The notes: generated from the sequence alone by a model not told the origin. Positions 18,669 to 28,296 are shown, counted from the first letter of the stretch. The stretch: DNA of 64,000 bases from an uncultured Clostridia bacterium (GCA_944349905.1 CALVNR010000002.1:1-64000); one strand, 5' to 3'. A program made the numbers and translations.

Positions 18669-19060
18669 AGTTAGTGCATTATATAAACTTCTTTCTTATA
18701 TTTGTTTTTCTTATTGCTATTTGTGTGATAGAAGAAAATCTTGTTTCAACTTCCTTAGAATCTGTGCAAAATCAATGCTGTAAAATTGAAAATTATCTGG
18801 TTGAAAAGGATAGTTTAAAACAAACTGAACTTGTTTTAATGGTTGATAATTTGGAGTTTACTTGGACAGAGCAAGAATCAAAATTATGCTATCTTGTCAA
18901 TCATGCTTCTGTAAAAGAAATTGGCTACGAAGTTTCTCATTTAAAAGGTTATATTGAAAATGATGATATTGATGCGTTCAAAGTCGCTTTGCAAGCAATT
19001 ATTTTTTATAGTCATAGTTATTTGCATTTTATGGGAGCAAATTTCCACAATATTTTATAA
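18665..19060 (+). CDS. DUF4363-family protein
   Basis: 131 residues with an N-terminal hydrophobic helix (about 7-22) serving as signal anchor, followed by an all-helical extracytoplasmic domain. The conserved features are the WTEQESKLCYLVNHASVKEI stretch and the acidic DDIDAFKVAL. It is a standard partner of DUF421 proteins in Clostridia. It overlaps the upstream gene by 4 nt and ends at a strong terminator, so the two are a coupled pair. Confidence 0.85.
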   Translation: MKLVHYINFFLIFVFLIAICVIEENLVSTSLESVQNQCCKIENYLVEKDSLKQTELVLMVDNLEFTWTEQESKLCYLVNHASVKEIGYEVSHLKGYIENDDIDAFKVALQAIIFYSHSYLHFMGANFHNIL

Positions 19061-19061
19061 A

Positions 19062-19095
19062 AAAAAGCTTAACTAAAATTGTTAAGCTTTTTATT
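19062..19095. terminator. Bidirectional terminator
   Basis: 12-bp stem AAAAAGCTTAAC (19062-19073)/GTTAAGCTTTTT (19081-19092), 7-nt loop, with U-runs in both directions. It separates the DUF4363 gene from the convergent surface-protein gene. Confidence 0.92.
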
Positions 19096-19096
19096 T

Positions 19097-20182
19097 TTAC
19101 CAAACTCTTTCTTTTTTAATACTTATAACAATAACAATACTTAATATTAAAACCGCACCTAAGCATGAACCAAGTATTGCCCAGAATATTGTAGATTTGT
19201 TTATAATTTCGCCAGTCATAACAGATTTTTCAGATGAAGTTATTTTTAAATCAATAGGGTTGTGTTCATCATAATATTCGCAATAAACATTCCAATTTCC
19301 CGAATGCTTATTGTCATCAAAATAAAATGTAGTGCCAGTTCTTGTTATGGCATTATCTTCATAAAGCCACTTTCCATATTCAATAAATTCTTGTTTGTTT
19401 TGGGCATCTGATTTTGTAAGGCAATAAGCCTGGTCAGAAAAGTCTTTTCCATATACATACCAAACAAAGCAATCTTTGTTAATATATTTAAAAGTTGTGT
19501 TTGCTTCTACAACAGAAAATAAATATGCATTATGCATTGATGTTGTTGAGCTTGCTACTTCATAAGCTATTTCAAGTTTCGTTCCTTCTGGAATATAATC
19601 TGGTTCTACATAATAAACTTCTGAAACTGATTCGCCTTGTCCATTTACATTTAAAGAAAATTTGTAAACGCCCCAGCCTTTTGTTGAAACTTCTTTTTCT
19701 TCTGTTTTTGATGTCCCAGTTTTAACTTCAATTGTTTGAGTTAAAAAATCATCTACATAAAACACAAAACTTGGCAATTCTTCTATGCTTGAAATAGGTT
19801 CACTGACAAACACATCATCATAAGTTATAAAATCGTTGTTTTCTGGATTTGAACCTGGATAACCTGCATAGTAACTTACATTATATGAAATAACATAAGA
19901 GCCATCTGCAAGAGGAGGAACAGTTGAATTTTCTTCTATTTTGCTAGAATCAAAAGAAATTTCAAATCCTTCAAGTGCTCTCCAAAAAAATTCATTGCCA
20001 TCAGTTAAAGAATATCCTTCTCTTGCTATTGGTGTTACTATAATTGTATTTTCAATTGGGTTTTGTAAATCTGCTGCCTGATTTGTATAATTTGTACCAT
20101 AAGAAAGGAAAAAAGTTGCAATTAACAAAATTGCACAAAACAATGGGTAAATAATATTTTTTATTTTTTTATTTATTTTCAT
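19097..20182 (-). CDS. Orphan surface protein with N- and C-terminal membrane segments
   Basis: 361 residues of unrecognised family. It has an N-terminal signal or anchor helix (about 11-27), a long extracytoplasmic domain rich in Ser, Thr, Tyr, Asp and Glu, and a C-terminal membrane helix (about 333-355) ending in the basic tail KKERVW. The ectodomain looks beta-rich and may be an adhesin or sensor. AGGAG precedes ATG 20182. It is a single-gene unit. Confidence 0.75.
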   Translation of the reverse strand: MKINKKIKNIIYPLFCAILLIATFFLSYGTNYTNQAADLQNPIENTIIVTPIAREGYSLTDGNEFFWRALEGFEISFDSSKIEENSTVPPLADGSYVISYNVSYYAGYPGSNPENNDFITYDDVFVSEPISSIEELPSFVFYVDDFLTQTIEVKTGTSKTEEKEVSTKGWGVYKFSLNVNGQGESVSEVYYVEPDYIPEGTKLEIAYEVASSTTSMHNAYLFSVVEANTTFKYINKDCFVWYVYGKDFSDQAYCLTKSDAQNKQEFIEYGKWLYEDNAITRTGTTFYFDDNKHSGNWNVYCEYYDEHNPIDLKITSSEKSVMTGEIINKSTIFWAILGSCLGAVLILSIVIVISIKKERVW

Positions 20183-20208
20183 TGCTATCTCCTGTTGTTA
20201 TTCTATCA
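20183..20208 (-). promoter_or_regulatory. Extended -10 promoter with 11-nt leader
   Basis: Minus strand TGA-TAGAAT (-10 at 20205-20200), the same extended -10 as ftsH. The predicted start, about 20193, is the A of AGGAG, giving an 11-nt leader. The -35 is weak. Confidence 0.6.
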
Positions 20209-20302
20209 TAAAACATTTTTTTATAAAAACAATTTTAAATATTTTATATATTTTCTTTCAAATCTTTATATATTTTCTGCAAAAATTATTTTATTATAAA
20301 AG

Positions 20303-20337
20303 TTGACAAAAAAAGATATTAATTTTATACTATTAAT
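20303..20337 (+). promoter_or_regulatory. Leaderless promoter of the glmU-like gene
   Basis: TTGACA (20303-20308), 17-bp spacer, TATACT (20326-20331), then 6 nt and ATG 20338. The expected start, 7 nt after the -10, is exactly the A of the ATG. No Shine-Dalgarno is present. Confidence 0.8.
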
Positions 20338-21198
20338 ATGGAAATAGAAGAAATAGAAATAGGTGTTTCAAAAAATCAAATTATGTTTGATTTTGACAGT
20401 TTGGATGAAGTGGAAGTTGAAGAAAGCACTATGCTTTCAAATGTTGTCAACGCAAAAAATCTTGATTGGATAGGTCAGGAAGTTCTTTTTGTTGTTGTGA
20501 AAACTTATCATGATGACGTAGTCAAAAATATGCCTAAGTTTAACTTGCTGGGCAAGTCTATGCTTGATTGGGTTTTAATGGCAGGAAATCATTGTCAAAC
20601 TCTCGTTATAGATGATAGTGAAAACATAATAGAAAAATTAAAGACTATTCAAACAGACAAAAAAATTATTGCTGTATTGTATTCCGATACACCTCTTGTT
20701 GATAAATCTCTTTTCAACGAAATATTAAATTATTTTTCTGTAAAAGGTTATAACGCATTAAAGTTGCAAAGAGGTTTTGTTTTTAAAGTAGATTATTTAA
20801 AATCCTTGACAGAATTTGTCCAATCTCCATGTGCAAAATTTGACATTATGCAGTTATATCCTTTAAATAACACTAAGATGCTTGCAAATGCTTATAAAAT
20901 TTTAAAAAATAAAATTATTGCATACCATACAAAAAATGGAGTTGTTATCTTTGATGAAGAAACAGTGAAAATTGATGCCGATGTTGAAATTGAAAGTGGC
21001 GTGGTTATTTATGGGAATAATAGCATAGAAGGTGAAAGTTTTGTTTCTAGCGGTGTTATTTTAAAATCAGGAAATATAATCAAAGATAGCATTATTGGCA
21101 AAGATTGCCAAATCACTTTGTCTTATATAGAAAAAAGCAAAATAGAAAATAATAAACAAATTGGTCCTTTTGAAAAAATTGTAAATGTTTTAGTATGA
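20338..21198 (+). CDS. Reduced GlmU-like protein (nucleotidyltransferase remnant plus hexapeptide repeats)
   Basis: 286 residues against about 456 for GlmU. The N-terminal half lacks the pyrophosphorylase loop (AAGxGTRM) but keeps a strand resembling the GD-PL motif (LYSDTPLVD, about residues 114-122). The C-terminal part (about 211-278) has left-handed beta-helix repeats ending IENNKQIGPFEKI, like GlmU. Gene order (before pth and mfd) is where glmU usually lies in Firmicutes. Catalysis is doubtful; a regulatory or relict role is possible. It overlaps pth by 4 nt. Confidence 0.6.
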   Translation: MEIEEIEIGVSKNQIMFDFDSLDEVEVEESTMLSNVVNAKNLDWIGQEVLFVVVKTYHDDVVKNMPKFNLLGKSMLDWVLMAGNHCQTLVIDDSENIIEKLKTIQTDKKIIAVLYSDTPLVDKSLFNEILNYFSVKGYNALKLQRGFVFKVDYLKSLTEFVQSPCAKFDIMQLYPLNNTKMLANAYKILKNKIIAYHTKNGVVIFDEETVKIDADVEIESGVVIYGNNSIEGESFVSSGVILKSGNIIKDSIIGKDCQITLSYIEKSKIENNKQIGPFEKIVNVLV

Positions 21199-21701
21199 TA
21201 ATAATTGTTGGACTTGGAAACATAGGTAGAGAATATGAAAATACCTATCATAATTTAGGGTTTATGGTTGTTGATAATTTGGCAAAAAAATTATCTACAA
21301 CTTTTTCTACTGAAAAAGATAAGGCGCTAGTTGCAAAATCTTTTTACAACGGGCAGTCAATTTTGCTTGCAAAACCAACAACTTATATGAATAATAGTGG
21401 ACAGTCTGTGGCATTATTGAAAAAAAGATATAAAGATGCTAGAATTATTGTTGTTGTAGATGATATAGATTTGCCGGCAGGCAAATTGCGTTTTAGAGAA
21501 AAAGGTAGCAGTGGAACTCATAATGGATTGCGTTCAATAGTTTCATATATTGGAGAAGATTTTGAAAGACTTAGAGTAGGAACTGGGCGAGATGCAAGTT
21601 TGGATTTGGCAGACTTTGTTTTATCAAAAATAAATGATATAAACTTATTTAATAATACAATTGAAGAGGCTACAAAACTTTTGTTGGAGAAAATATGTTA
21701 A
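21195..21701 (+). CDS. pth: Peptidyl-tRNA hydrolase
   Basis: Releases peptides from drop-off peptidyl-tRNA. GLGNIGREYENTYHNLGF holds the catalytic His19; the second signature is VVDDIDLPAGKLRFREKG with SSGTHNGLRSI. Two normally conserved positions differ: TYHN for TRHN, and GTHNG for GGHNG. The 168 residues are slightly short. The start is the ATG in ATGA overlapping the glmU-like stop. It is followed by mfd with a 7-nt overlap, giving the familiar Firmicutes pth-mfd pair. Confidence 0.93.
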   Translation: MIIIVGLGNIGREYENTYHNLGFMVVDNLAKKLSTTFSTEKDKALVAKSFYNGQSILLAKPTTYMNNSGQSVALLKKRYKDARIIVVVDDIDLPAGKLRFREKGSSGTHNGLRSIVSYIGEDFERLRVGTGRDASLDLADFVLSKINDINLFNNTIEEATKLLLEKIC

Positions 21702-24700
21702 AAGATTTTTTTAAAGATGTAGAAAAATTGTTTGAATATAAAAAAATTTCAGGGGCTGGTGAAGGAGAAAAAGGTATTTTGACTTTTTTGAAAGGTCCCT
21801 CAATTTTTTTGTCAGACAATTTTGCACAAGCAGGCAAAATAAAACGAGCACTTGAACTTTTGGGTAAAAATGTTGAAATAGTTTCTTCTGCTGTTGATAA
21901 AGAAGAGGGAGAAATCAACATGAAACCTTTTGTGGAAAGTGTTTCAAAGTTTATGCTTGGAAATTTAGATTATTTAATCTTTTTACCTTGTTCTGCTATT
22001 GTAAAATTTGATATAAACTCTTTTAAAAAGATTGCCTTTGAAAAAAATAATGTTTTTGATTTTGATTTGATTGCTAAAAGACTTTCAGAAATAGGATATA
22101 AAAGAGAAGACCTTGTTTCAAATAAAGGAGAGTTTGCAATAAGGGGAGACATATTAGATATTTTTCCATTAACTGAAAATAACCCAGTTAGAATAGAATT
22201 TTTTGGAGATGAAATAGAAAAAATTCATTTTTTTGATTTAGAAAATATGAAAAACTTGCAAGAAATAGAAAAAATTGAATTGTTTCCTGCGATTTTATTC
22301 AAAGGTGAAAACTGCTGTGTTGATTTATGTGATAGTGTGATTTTGGAGCAACCTGAAAAATTTGAACAAGAAATTGAACTCTTGTTGCAAAGTTATAAAG
22401 CACTTTCTTATTACAATAGAACTAATTATGCTGAATTTAATTATATATACAATAAATCAAGTTTGGTTTTTGATAACTTAAACGATTTTCAAACAAATTA
22501 CAAAATTCAAAGAATGCCTACAAGAAGTTATCTGACTGATTTTATGATGCTTAAAAATGATATTTTGTCATATCAAAAAATGCAGTTAAAAGTAGTACTT
22601 TTTGCTGGAAGCGAGAAATACAAACAAAAACTTATTGAGTTTTGCAATGAAAATTTGCTAGTTTGGAAAGATTTTGAAAACGCTGTTAATTATGACGGCG
22701 ACATTTATATTTCTCAATTAGATTTTCCTTTTTCGTGTTCATTTTTACAACAAAACATTGTTTGTATTGGAAGTGATAACTTATTTAAGCATAAGACTTC
22801 AAACTTTTCAAAATCAAAACATTCTGTATTTTATCTTCCAAAATTGGGAGATTATGTTGTTCATACATTTCATGGAATTGGTAAATGTATAAGAATTGAA
22901 AGATTAAAAATTTCCGATATTGAAAAAGATTATTTTGTTATTGAATATAAAAATGGTGGAGTTTTATACTTGCCTAGCGAAGAAGCAAATACTTTGTCTG
23001 CTTATATCGGTGGCGAAACTCAACCAAAACTTTCAAATCTTGGTGGAGCAGAATTTTCTAGATTAAAAGAAAGGGTAAAACAAAGCATAAAAGAAATGGC
23101 TTTTTCGCTTGCTGAAATCTATAAAGAAAGGCAAGAGAAAAAAGGTTTTAAATTTATCAGAGATGAATTTTTGGAAAAACAATTTTCTGATGCTTTCCCT
23201 TATCAACTTTCACTAGACCAAGAAAAAGCAATTTTAGATATTGACCATGATATGGAAAATGGAAAAATAATGGAAAGGTTGATTTGTGGCGATGTTGGTT
23301 TTGGAAAAACAGAAGTTGCAATGAGAGCAATTTTTAAATGTGTTTATAATGGAAAACAAGCTTGTGTGCTTTGCCCAACAACTATTTTATCACAACAACA
23401 TTACAATACTTTAAAAAACCGTTTTGATGGGTTTGGTGTTAAAATTGAAGTTGTAAATAGATTTAAAACTTCTGTGCAAATTAAAGATATTTTAAATAGA
23501 GCAAAGGAAGGCAAGGTTGATGTTTTAATAGGCACACATAGACTTCTTTCTAATGATGTCTTATATAACGATTTGGGACTTTTGGTTCTTGATGAAGAGC
23601 ATAGGTTTGGTGTTGAGCACAAAGAAAAAATAAAAAATATGTGTAGAGATGTTGATGTTTTAACATTGTCAGCAACTCCTATCCCAAGAACATTAAACAT
23701 GTCTTTGTCAGGAATTAGAGATATTTCTATAATTGAAACACCGCCAAAAGACAGACTTCCTATACAAACTTATGTAAGTGAATTTAACGACCAACTTGTA
23801 AAAGATGTTTTATCAAGAGAAATGGCTAGGGGTGGTATTTCATTTGTAATATACAACCGTGTTGAAACTATTGAAGAATTTGCAAGTTATATAAGAAGAT
23901 TGCTTCCTAATGCAAGAGTAGGTATATCTCACGGACAAATGCAAGAAAAATTGCTTGAAAAAGTGATAGAAAGACTTTATGATGGGCAGTATGATATTTT
24001 AATTTCAACGACCCTTATTGAAAATGGTATAGATATAGCAAAGGCAAATACAATGCTTGTTGTTGATGCTGATAAATTGGGGCTGAGCACTCTTTATCAA
24101 CTTAGAGGAAGAATTGGAAGAAGTGATAAATTGAGTTATGCATATCTTACTTACACAAAAGACAAAGTGCTTACCGAACAATCAGTAAAAAGACTTGAAG
24201 CACTTAAAGAATTTTCTTCACTTGGAAGTGGTTTTAAAATAGCTATGCGCGATTTGGAAATTAGAGGCGCTGGAAATATATTTGGAAAACAACAACACGG
24301 GCATATCGCAAAAGTAGGTTACGATATGTATGTAAAACTTCTTGATGAAGAAGTGAAATTATTGAAGGGTGAAAAAGTAAAGAACAAAAACGAAGTAAAA
24401 CTTGAAGTATTGCTTGATGCATACATTGATGAAAATTATATTACTTCAAGCGAAGAAAGAATTGCATATTATTCTCGTATAAGTGAAATTGAGAGCGAAA
24501 AAGATGAAAAAGACATTGTTCAAAGTATGCAAGATGCTTTTGGTATAGTTCCAAAAGAAATAACAAATTTATGCAAATTAGCGTTACTGCGTAATCTGGC
24601 TGGTAATTTTGCTATTGAAAAAATCAAATTAAATAACTTTGTTTGTGAAGTTGTGCTTAAAAGACAAGAAAAGGTAATTGACGAACAACTTGCAAAAAAT

Positions 24701-24829
24701 TTATCACAATTCAATGGTAAATTAAGTTTTGATGTCAATGTAAAAATTATTTTTGATTTTGAAGGAAATATACAAACAAAACTTGAAAAACTTATTGAAT
24801 TTTTCTTGGCATGCTTAAAAAATGATTAA
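21695..24829 (+). CDS. mfd: Transcription-repair coupling factor Mfd
   Basis: DNA translocase that removes stalled RNA polymerase and recruits UvrA. The UvrB-like N-terminal module includes GEFAIRGDILDIFP. The RNA-polymerase-interaction domain starts near GDYVVHTFHGIGKC (about residue 388). Helicase motifs follow: GDVGFGKTEVA (Walker A near 532), LDEEHRFG, SATPIPRTL and QLRGRIGRSD. At 1,044 residues it is about 100 shorter than Bacillus Mfd, with the shortening mostly in the N-terminal module. The ATG lies inside the end of pth. Confidence 0.96.
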   Translation: MLKDFFKDVEKLFEYKKISGAGEGEKGILTFLKGPSIFLSDNFAQAGKIKRALELLGKNVEIVSSAVDKEEGEINMKPFVESVSKFMLGNLDYLIFLPCSAIVKFDINSFKKIAFEKNNVFDFDLIAKRLSEIGYKREDLVSNKGEFAIRGDILDIFPLTENNPVRIEFFGDEIEKIHFFDLENMKNLQEIEKIELFPAILFKGENCCVDLCDSVILEQPEKFEQEIELLLQSYKALSYYNRTNYAEFNYIYNKSSLVFDNLNDFQTNYKIQRMPTRSYLTDFMMLKNDILSYQKMQLKVVLFAGSEKYKQKLIEFCNENLLVWKDFENAVNYDGDIYISQLDFPFSCSFLQQNIVCIGSDNLFKHKTSNFSKSKHSVFYLPKLGDYVVHTFHGIGKCIRIERLKISDIEKDYFVIEYKNGGVLYLPSEEANTLSAYIGGETQPKLSNLGGAEFSRLKERVKQSIKEMAFSLAEIYKERQEKKGFKFIRDEFLEKQFSDAFPYQLSLDQEKAILDIDHDMENGKIMERLICGDVGFGKTEVAMRAIFKCVYNGKQACVLCPTTILSQQHYNTLKNRFDGFGVKIEVVNRFKTSVQIKDILNRAKEGKVDVLIGTHRLLSNDVLYNDLGLLVLDEEHRFGVEHKEKIKNMCRDVDVLTLSATPIPRTLNMSLSGIRDISIIETPPKDRLPIQTYVSEFNDQLVKDVLSREMARGGISFVIYNRVETIEEFASYIRRLLPNARVGISHGQMQEKLLEKVIERLYDGQYDILISTTLIENGIDIAKANTMLVVDADKLGLSTLYQLRGRIGRSDKLSYAYLTYTKDKVLTEQSVKRLEALKEFSSLGSGFKIAMRDLEIRGAGNIFGKQQHGHIAKVGYDMYVKLLDEEVKLLKGEKVKNKNEVKLEVLLDAYIDENYITSSEERIAYYSRISEIESEKDEKDIVQSMQDAFGIVPKEITNLCKLALLRNLAGNFAIEKIKLNNFVCEVVLKRQEKVIDEQLAKNLSQFNGKLSFDVNVKIIFDFEGNIQTKLEKLIEFFLACLKND

Positions 24830-24893
24830 AAAAATGTTTTATTGAAATAATTATTATAAAATTTTAAATATTTCTTAAATTGCTTTAAAATAC

Positions 24894-24923
24894 TTGAAAT
24901 TTTTTAACGTAATGTGATATTAT
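24894..24923 (+). promoter_or_regulatory. Promoter of the PrsA-like lipoprotein gene
   Basis: TTGAAA (24894-24899), 18-bp spacer, TGA-TATTAT (-10 at 24918-24923). The predicted start is about 24930, giving a 23-nt leader with GGAG at 24944-24947. Confidence 0.55.
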
Positions 24924-24952
24924 TTATTCAGTTAGTTGCTATCGGAGTGATG

Positions 24953-26740
24953 ATGAGAAGAAAATTTATAGGACTTATATTATGTTTTACTTTATTTAGC
25001 ATGTCAATTTTGACAGGCTGTTCTTTGTTTACTAGAAACACAAAAATGTATTATGATACTGTTGTTGCTACTCTTGAAAAAGATGGAAAAGTTATAAATA
25101 TAACAAAAAAAGAATTGATAGAATCTTATAGTTCTTATGGTGCAATGTATGAACAATATTATGGATATACTGCCAAAGAAGCATATGATATGTCACTTAC
25201 TTTAATTGAAAATAAAAAAATTGCAATTGAAGAAATAAAGTCTTTGCGTGGTATTTCTGATGATGGAGAAGGGTTGTATGAAAATGAAAAAGATTATTTA
25301 TGGAATGAAACTCTTAATGCTCTTTTTGACAACTTAGACTCTTATTATAATGATATTGTTGGTGAAGAATCAGCAGAAGAAGAAAGTGATGCCATAACTT
25401 TTGAAGGTTACACCAAAAATGCAAAAATAGAAAACAGTGTTATTTTAAAGACATCTGTTTCTAAAACTATTATGGAAAGTTATGATTTTGATGAGCAAAA
25501 CGCTCATGATTATAACAATAAAGAAGATAGAGATCTTATTTATTCAAATTTTGTAGAATTTGTAACAACTTCAAACGAAGATTATCAAAAAGCTTTTAAC
25601 AAATATAGACAGGCTTTAATTTCATCTGAAACTGGTTTAAATCTTTCTACTGATACTTTAAGTTTATTCCAAAGAGAAATAGATAGACTTTACAACCTTA
25701 TGTTTGAAAATTATCTTGTAGAATTATATAGTGAACAATATCAAGATTATAGCGAAGAATCAACTGTTACAATAAATGATGTTGTCCAACTTTATTCAAG
25801 TAAAGTAAGAAAGGGTTATGTTCAATATGAGATTGAACAAGATTCAACATACAGTGAAAATATGCAAAGCAATCCTTCAACTGTTTACTACTATAAACAA
25901 AATGATGACACAAAATATTTTACAGTTGCTAATGTTTTAATAAAATTTAATGATGAGCAACAAGAAAAATACAACCAACTTTATGAAAAATTTTATGGAC
26001 AATCTCCTGATGATGGTGATGCACCAGAAGTTGGGGAAAACGGTTATGATGGCACATACTATTATAAAGATTATGAAAAAGATTTAAATGATTTGTATAA
26101 TAGCCTTCAATATATAGTTAGAGAGAAAGACAATAAAGGCAACAATACTTACACAGAAATTGGCAGAACGGGAAGTGGTGATGAGCTTTTAAGATTAATT
26201 CAAGGTGGATTAAGTTCTGGTAGTGAAGAAACAAAAGCTAAATGGATAAATGAATATCTATATCTTTACAATGAAGATACTGGTATGATAAATGCTGAAT
26301 CAATGTATGTTGTAGGAGTTGATAGTGAAGGAAATGCAGTTTCTTCATTTGTGGAACCTTTTAATGAAGCTGCTTTAAAACTTTATAATAATGGAAATGC
26401 AAACTTTGGTGATGTTTCACCTTTGGTTAGAACAAATTATGGCCTTCATATTTTAATTTACACTGGCCCAGCAATTAACGAAAACATTGCAAATATACAA
26501 AAAGGTGTCGATGAAAATGTGGATTGGACTTATAATGAAGGAGATGAAAAAAATTCTGAAAGTGTAATTTATGCTCTTTATAACACAAGACTAAATCCAC
26601 TTGTAGACAAAACTTATTTTGATGTTTTGTATGATGAATTAAATCAAACTACAAGCGACCTTCAATCTCAAAAACTTGAAGAAGCAAAAAATCAATATAC
26701 AATCAAACATTATGAAAGTAGATATTCTGATTTAATTTAA
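24953..26740 (+). CDS. PrsA-like lipoprotein foldase (parvulin-type)
   Basis: Extracytoplasmic lipoprotein of about 595 residues. The N-terminus is a lipoprotein signal ending ILTGC, with Cys23 as the lipidation site. An acidic SurA/PrsA-like helical chaperone region follows. Near the C-terminus, NFGDVSPLVRTNYGLHIL matches the closing strand of parvulin prolyl isomerases, and VLIKFNDEQQEK resembles their opening strand, with a long Tyr/Asp-rich insertion between. I chose ATG 24953 because GGAG is 5 nt upstream; ATG 24950 is too close. It probably folds exported proteins. Confidence 0.75.
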   Translation: MRRKFIGLILCFTLFSMSILTGCSLFTRNTKMYYDTVVATLEKDGKVINITKKELIESYSSYGAMYEQYYGYTAKEAYDMSLTLIENKKIAIEEIKSLRGISDDGEGLYENEKDYLWNETLNALFDNLDSYYNDIVGEESAEEESDAITFEGYTKNAKIENSVILKTSVSKTIMESYDFDEQNAHDYNNKEDRDLIYSNFVEFVTTSNEDYQKAFNKYRQALISSETGLNLSTDTLSLFQREIDRLYNLMFENYLVELYSEQYQDYSEESTVTINDVVQLYSSKVRKGYVQYEIEQDSTYSENMQSNPSTVYYYKQNDDTKYFTVANVLIKFNDEQQEKYNQLYEKFYGQSPDDGDAPEVGENGYDGTYYYKDYEKDLNDLYNSLQYIVREKDNKGNNTYTEIGRTGSGDELLRLIQGGLSSGSEETKAKWINEYLYLYNEDTGMINAESMYVVGVDSEGNAVSSFVEPFNEAALKLYNNGNANFGDVSPLVRTNYGLHILIYTGPAINENIANIQKGVDENVDWTYNEGDEKNSESVIYALYNTRLNPLVDKTYFDVLYDELNQTTSDLQSQKLEEAKNQYTIKHYESRYSDLI

Positions 26741-26762
26741 AAATTGCTTATTTAATTTGTTT

Positions 26763-26797
26763 AAATATCCTTGTTAAGTTGACAAGGATATTTTTAT
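26763..26797 (+). terminator. Terminator that also carries the next gene's -35 box
   Basis: Perfect 12-bp stem (26763-26774/26782-26793) with a 7-nt loop, then a T-rich run. TTGACA of the next promoter spans the loop and 3' arm (26779-26784). Confidence 0.85.
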
Positions 26798-26817
26798 TTG
26801 TTAAACTATTGCTAGTT
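26779..26817 (+). promoter_or_regulatory. Promoter overlapping the upstream terminator
   Basis: TTGACA (26779-26784), 17-bp spacer, TAAACT (26802-26807). The predicted start (about 26814) leaves a 4-nt leader before ATG 26818, with no Shine-Dalgarno: essentially leaderless. Confidence 0.65.
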
Positions 26818-28296
26818 ATGCGAAATAAAGATAAGGTGGCTACAACTGATGATAAATCAAAAGTTGCAGAGCAACTAGTTTTACCAGAAGTTGAAAACAA
26901 AATTGAAGAAACAAAAAGTATTGATGAAAATTCAATATCTTTTGTTGATCAAGAAATATCTATAAAAAAAGGACAAAAGTTTTTTCCTATTGCTTCGGAC
27001 AAAGAAAAAAATAAAAAGCTTCAAAAAATTAATATTGTTAAAAAACCATTAAAATCTCAACAAATGAGAATTAAACATCAATCTATTTTTGCTAAAGCAA
27101 CAACGGAAGAAGAACAGAAACAAAAAATGGCAGAGGCAGAGCAATCTGCTTCTAAAAAAAGTAGTAAAAAAAGCAAGATAACAAATCTTATTTTCTTTTT
27201 TATAAATATTGCTGTTGTTGCTGGTATTTTGGTTTATCAACTTTCAAAAGAAGAATTTGCACCTTTATCAGGACTTAAATTTAATTTTATAGCTTTGTTT
27301 ATAGCTGTTTTATTGTTTGCTTTTTTAGTATTTTCTGAAACACTTACATCAAGTTATTTAATGAAAATATCTACTGGAAAATGGCGTTTTGGATTTTCTT
27401 ATAAATTGACTTATATTGGAAGATATTATGATTGCGTAACACCTATGGCAACTGGTGGTCAACCATTTCAAATGACTTACTTAAAATCCCATGGAGTGCC
27501 ACTTCATACATCTTTATCTATTCCACTTGGAAAATATATTTTCGGTCAAATTGCTTGGTTCTTTCTAAGTATTGCTTGTTTAATATATAGTTTTGCAATT
27601 CCTACCCAAAACGCGTTTGTATCCGTTACTAGTGTAATTGGCTTTGTTTTAGGTTCTGTTTTACTAGTAGCTACTGTATTTTTATGTGTTTGCAAAAGTT
27701 TTGGAAAAAAATTGGTTGTAAAAATTTTGAAACTTCTTTATAAAATGAAAATAATAAAAAATTATGACAAACAATATGAAAAAATAACCAAGTATATTAG
27801 CGACTTTCAAGACGTAATGCAACAATATGCAAAATCTCCAAAAGATTTCTTTATTATTGTTGGATTAAGTTTGCTTAAAATGATTTTGAATTATTGTATT
27901 CCTTTCTTTATAATTTCATTTTTTAACGGTGGACTTGAAGCTCAAATGTTTGTTCCTGTTTTTGTAATGTGTTATTTGGTTGACCTTGCTTCATCATTTT
28001 TCCCTTTGCCAGGCGGAACTGGTATGAACGAAATTTCATTTGCGGCGGCGTTTGGCTCTATTGTTGGACAGAATAATATTCTTGTATGGGTTTTGATTGG
28101 TTGGAGATTTTTCTCATATTATATTTATCTTTTACAAGGTATAATTATACTGTCTTATGATTTTAGTTATGGAAATAGAAAATATAAATGGCAAGTTTGC
28201 AAAGAAAATTTGATTGAAGAAAGCAACCAGTTTAAACAACTGCAAATTGACAAATTTAGGAAAGAGCGTTCAAGAAGAAGAAATAAGCATGTATAA
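26818..28296 (+). CDS. Flippase-like membrane protein (LPG synthase TM / YbhN family)
   Basis: 492 residues from ATG 26818. About 125 cytosolic, Lys/Glu-rich residues precede roughly eight membrane helices. The family features are the YIGRYYDCVTPMATGGQPFQ stretch and FFPLPGGTGMNEISFAAAFG, seen in MprF-type N-terminal flippase domains and in YbhN/AglD relatives. There is no synthase domain, so it is a stand-alone lipid-flipping or transport protein of unknown substrate. ATG 26818 is used because the promoter start would lie after the upstream GTG/ATG options. Confidence 0.85.
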   Translation: MRNKDKVATTDDKSKVAEQLVLPEVENKIEETKSIDENSISFVDQEISIKKGQKFFPIASDKEKNKKLQKINIVKKPLKSQQMRIKHQSIFAKATTEEEQKQKMAEAEQSASKKSSKKSKITNLIFFFINIAVVAGILVYQLSKEEFAPLSGLKFNFIALFIAVLLFAFLVFSETLTSSYLMKISTGKWRFGFSYKLTYIGRYYDCVTPMATGGQPFQMTYLKSHGVPLHTSLSIPLGKYIFGQIAWFFLSIACLIYSFAIPTQNAFVSVTSVIGFVLGSVLLVATVFLCVCKSFGKKLVVKILKLLYKMKIIKNYDKQYEKITKYISDFQDVMQQYAKSPKDFFIIVGLSLLKMILNYCIPFFIISFFNGGLEAQMFVPVFVMCYLVDLASSFFPLPGGTGMNEISFAAAFGSIVGQNNILVWVLIGWRFFSYYIYLLQGIIILSYDFSYGNRKYKWQVCKENLIEESNQFKQLQIDKFRKERSRRRNKHV

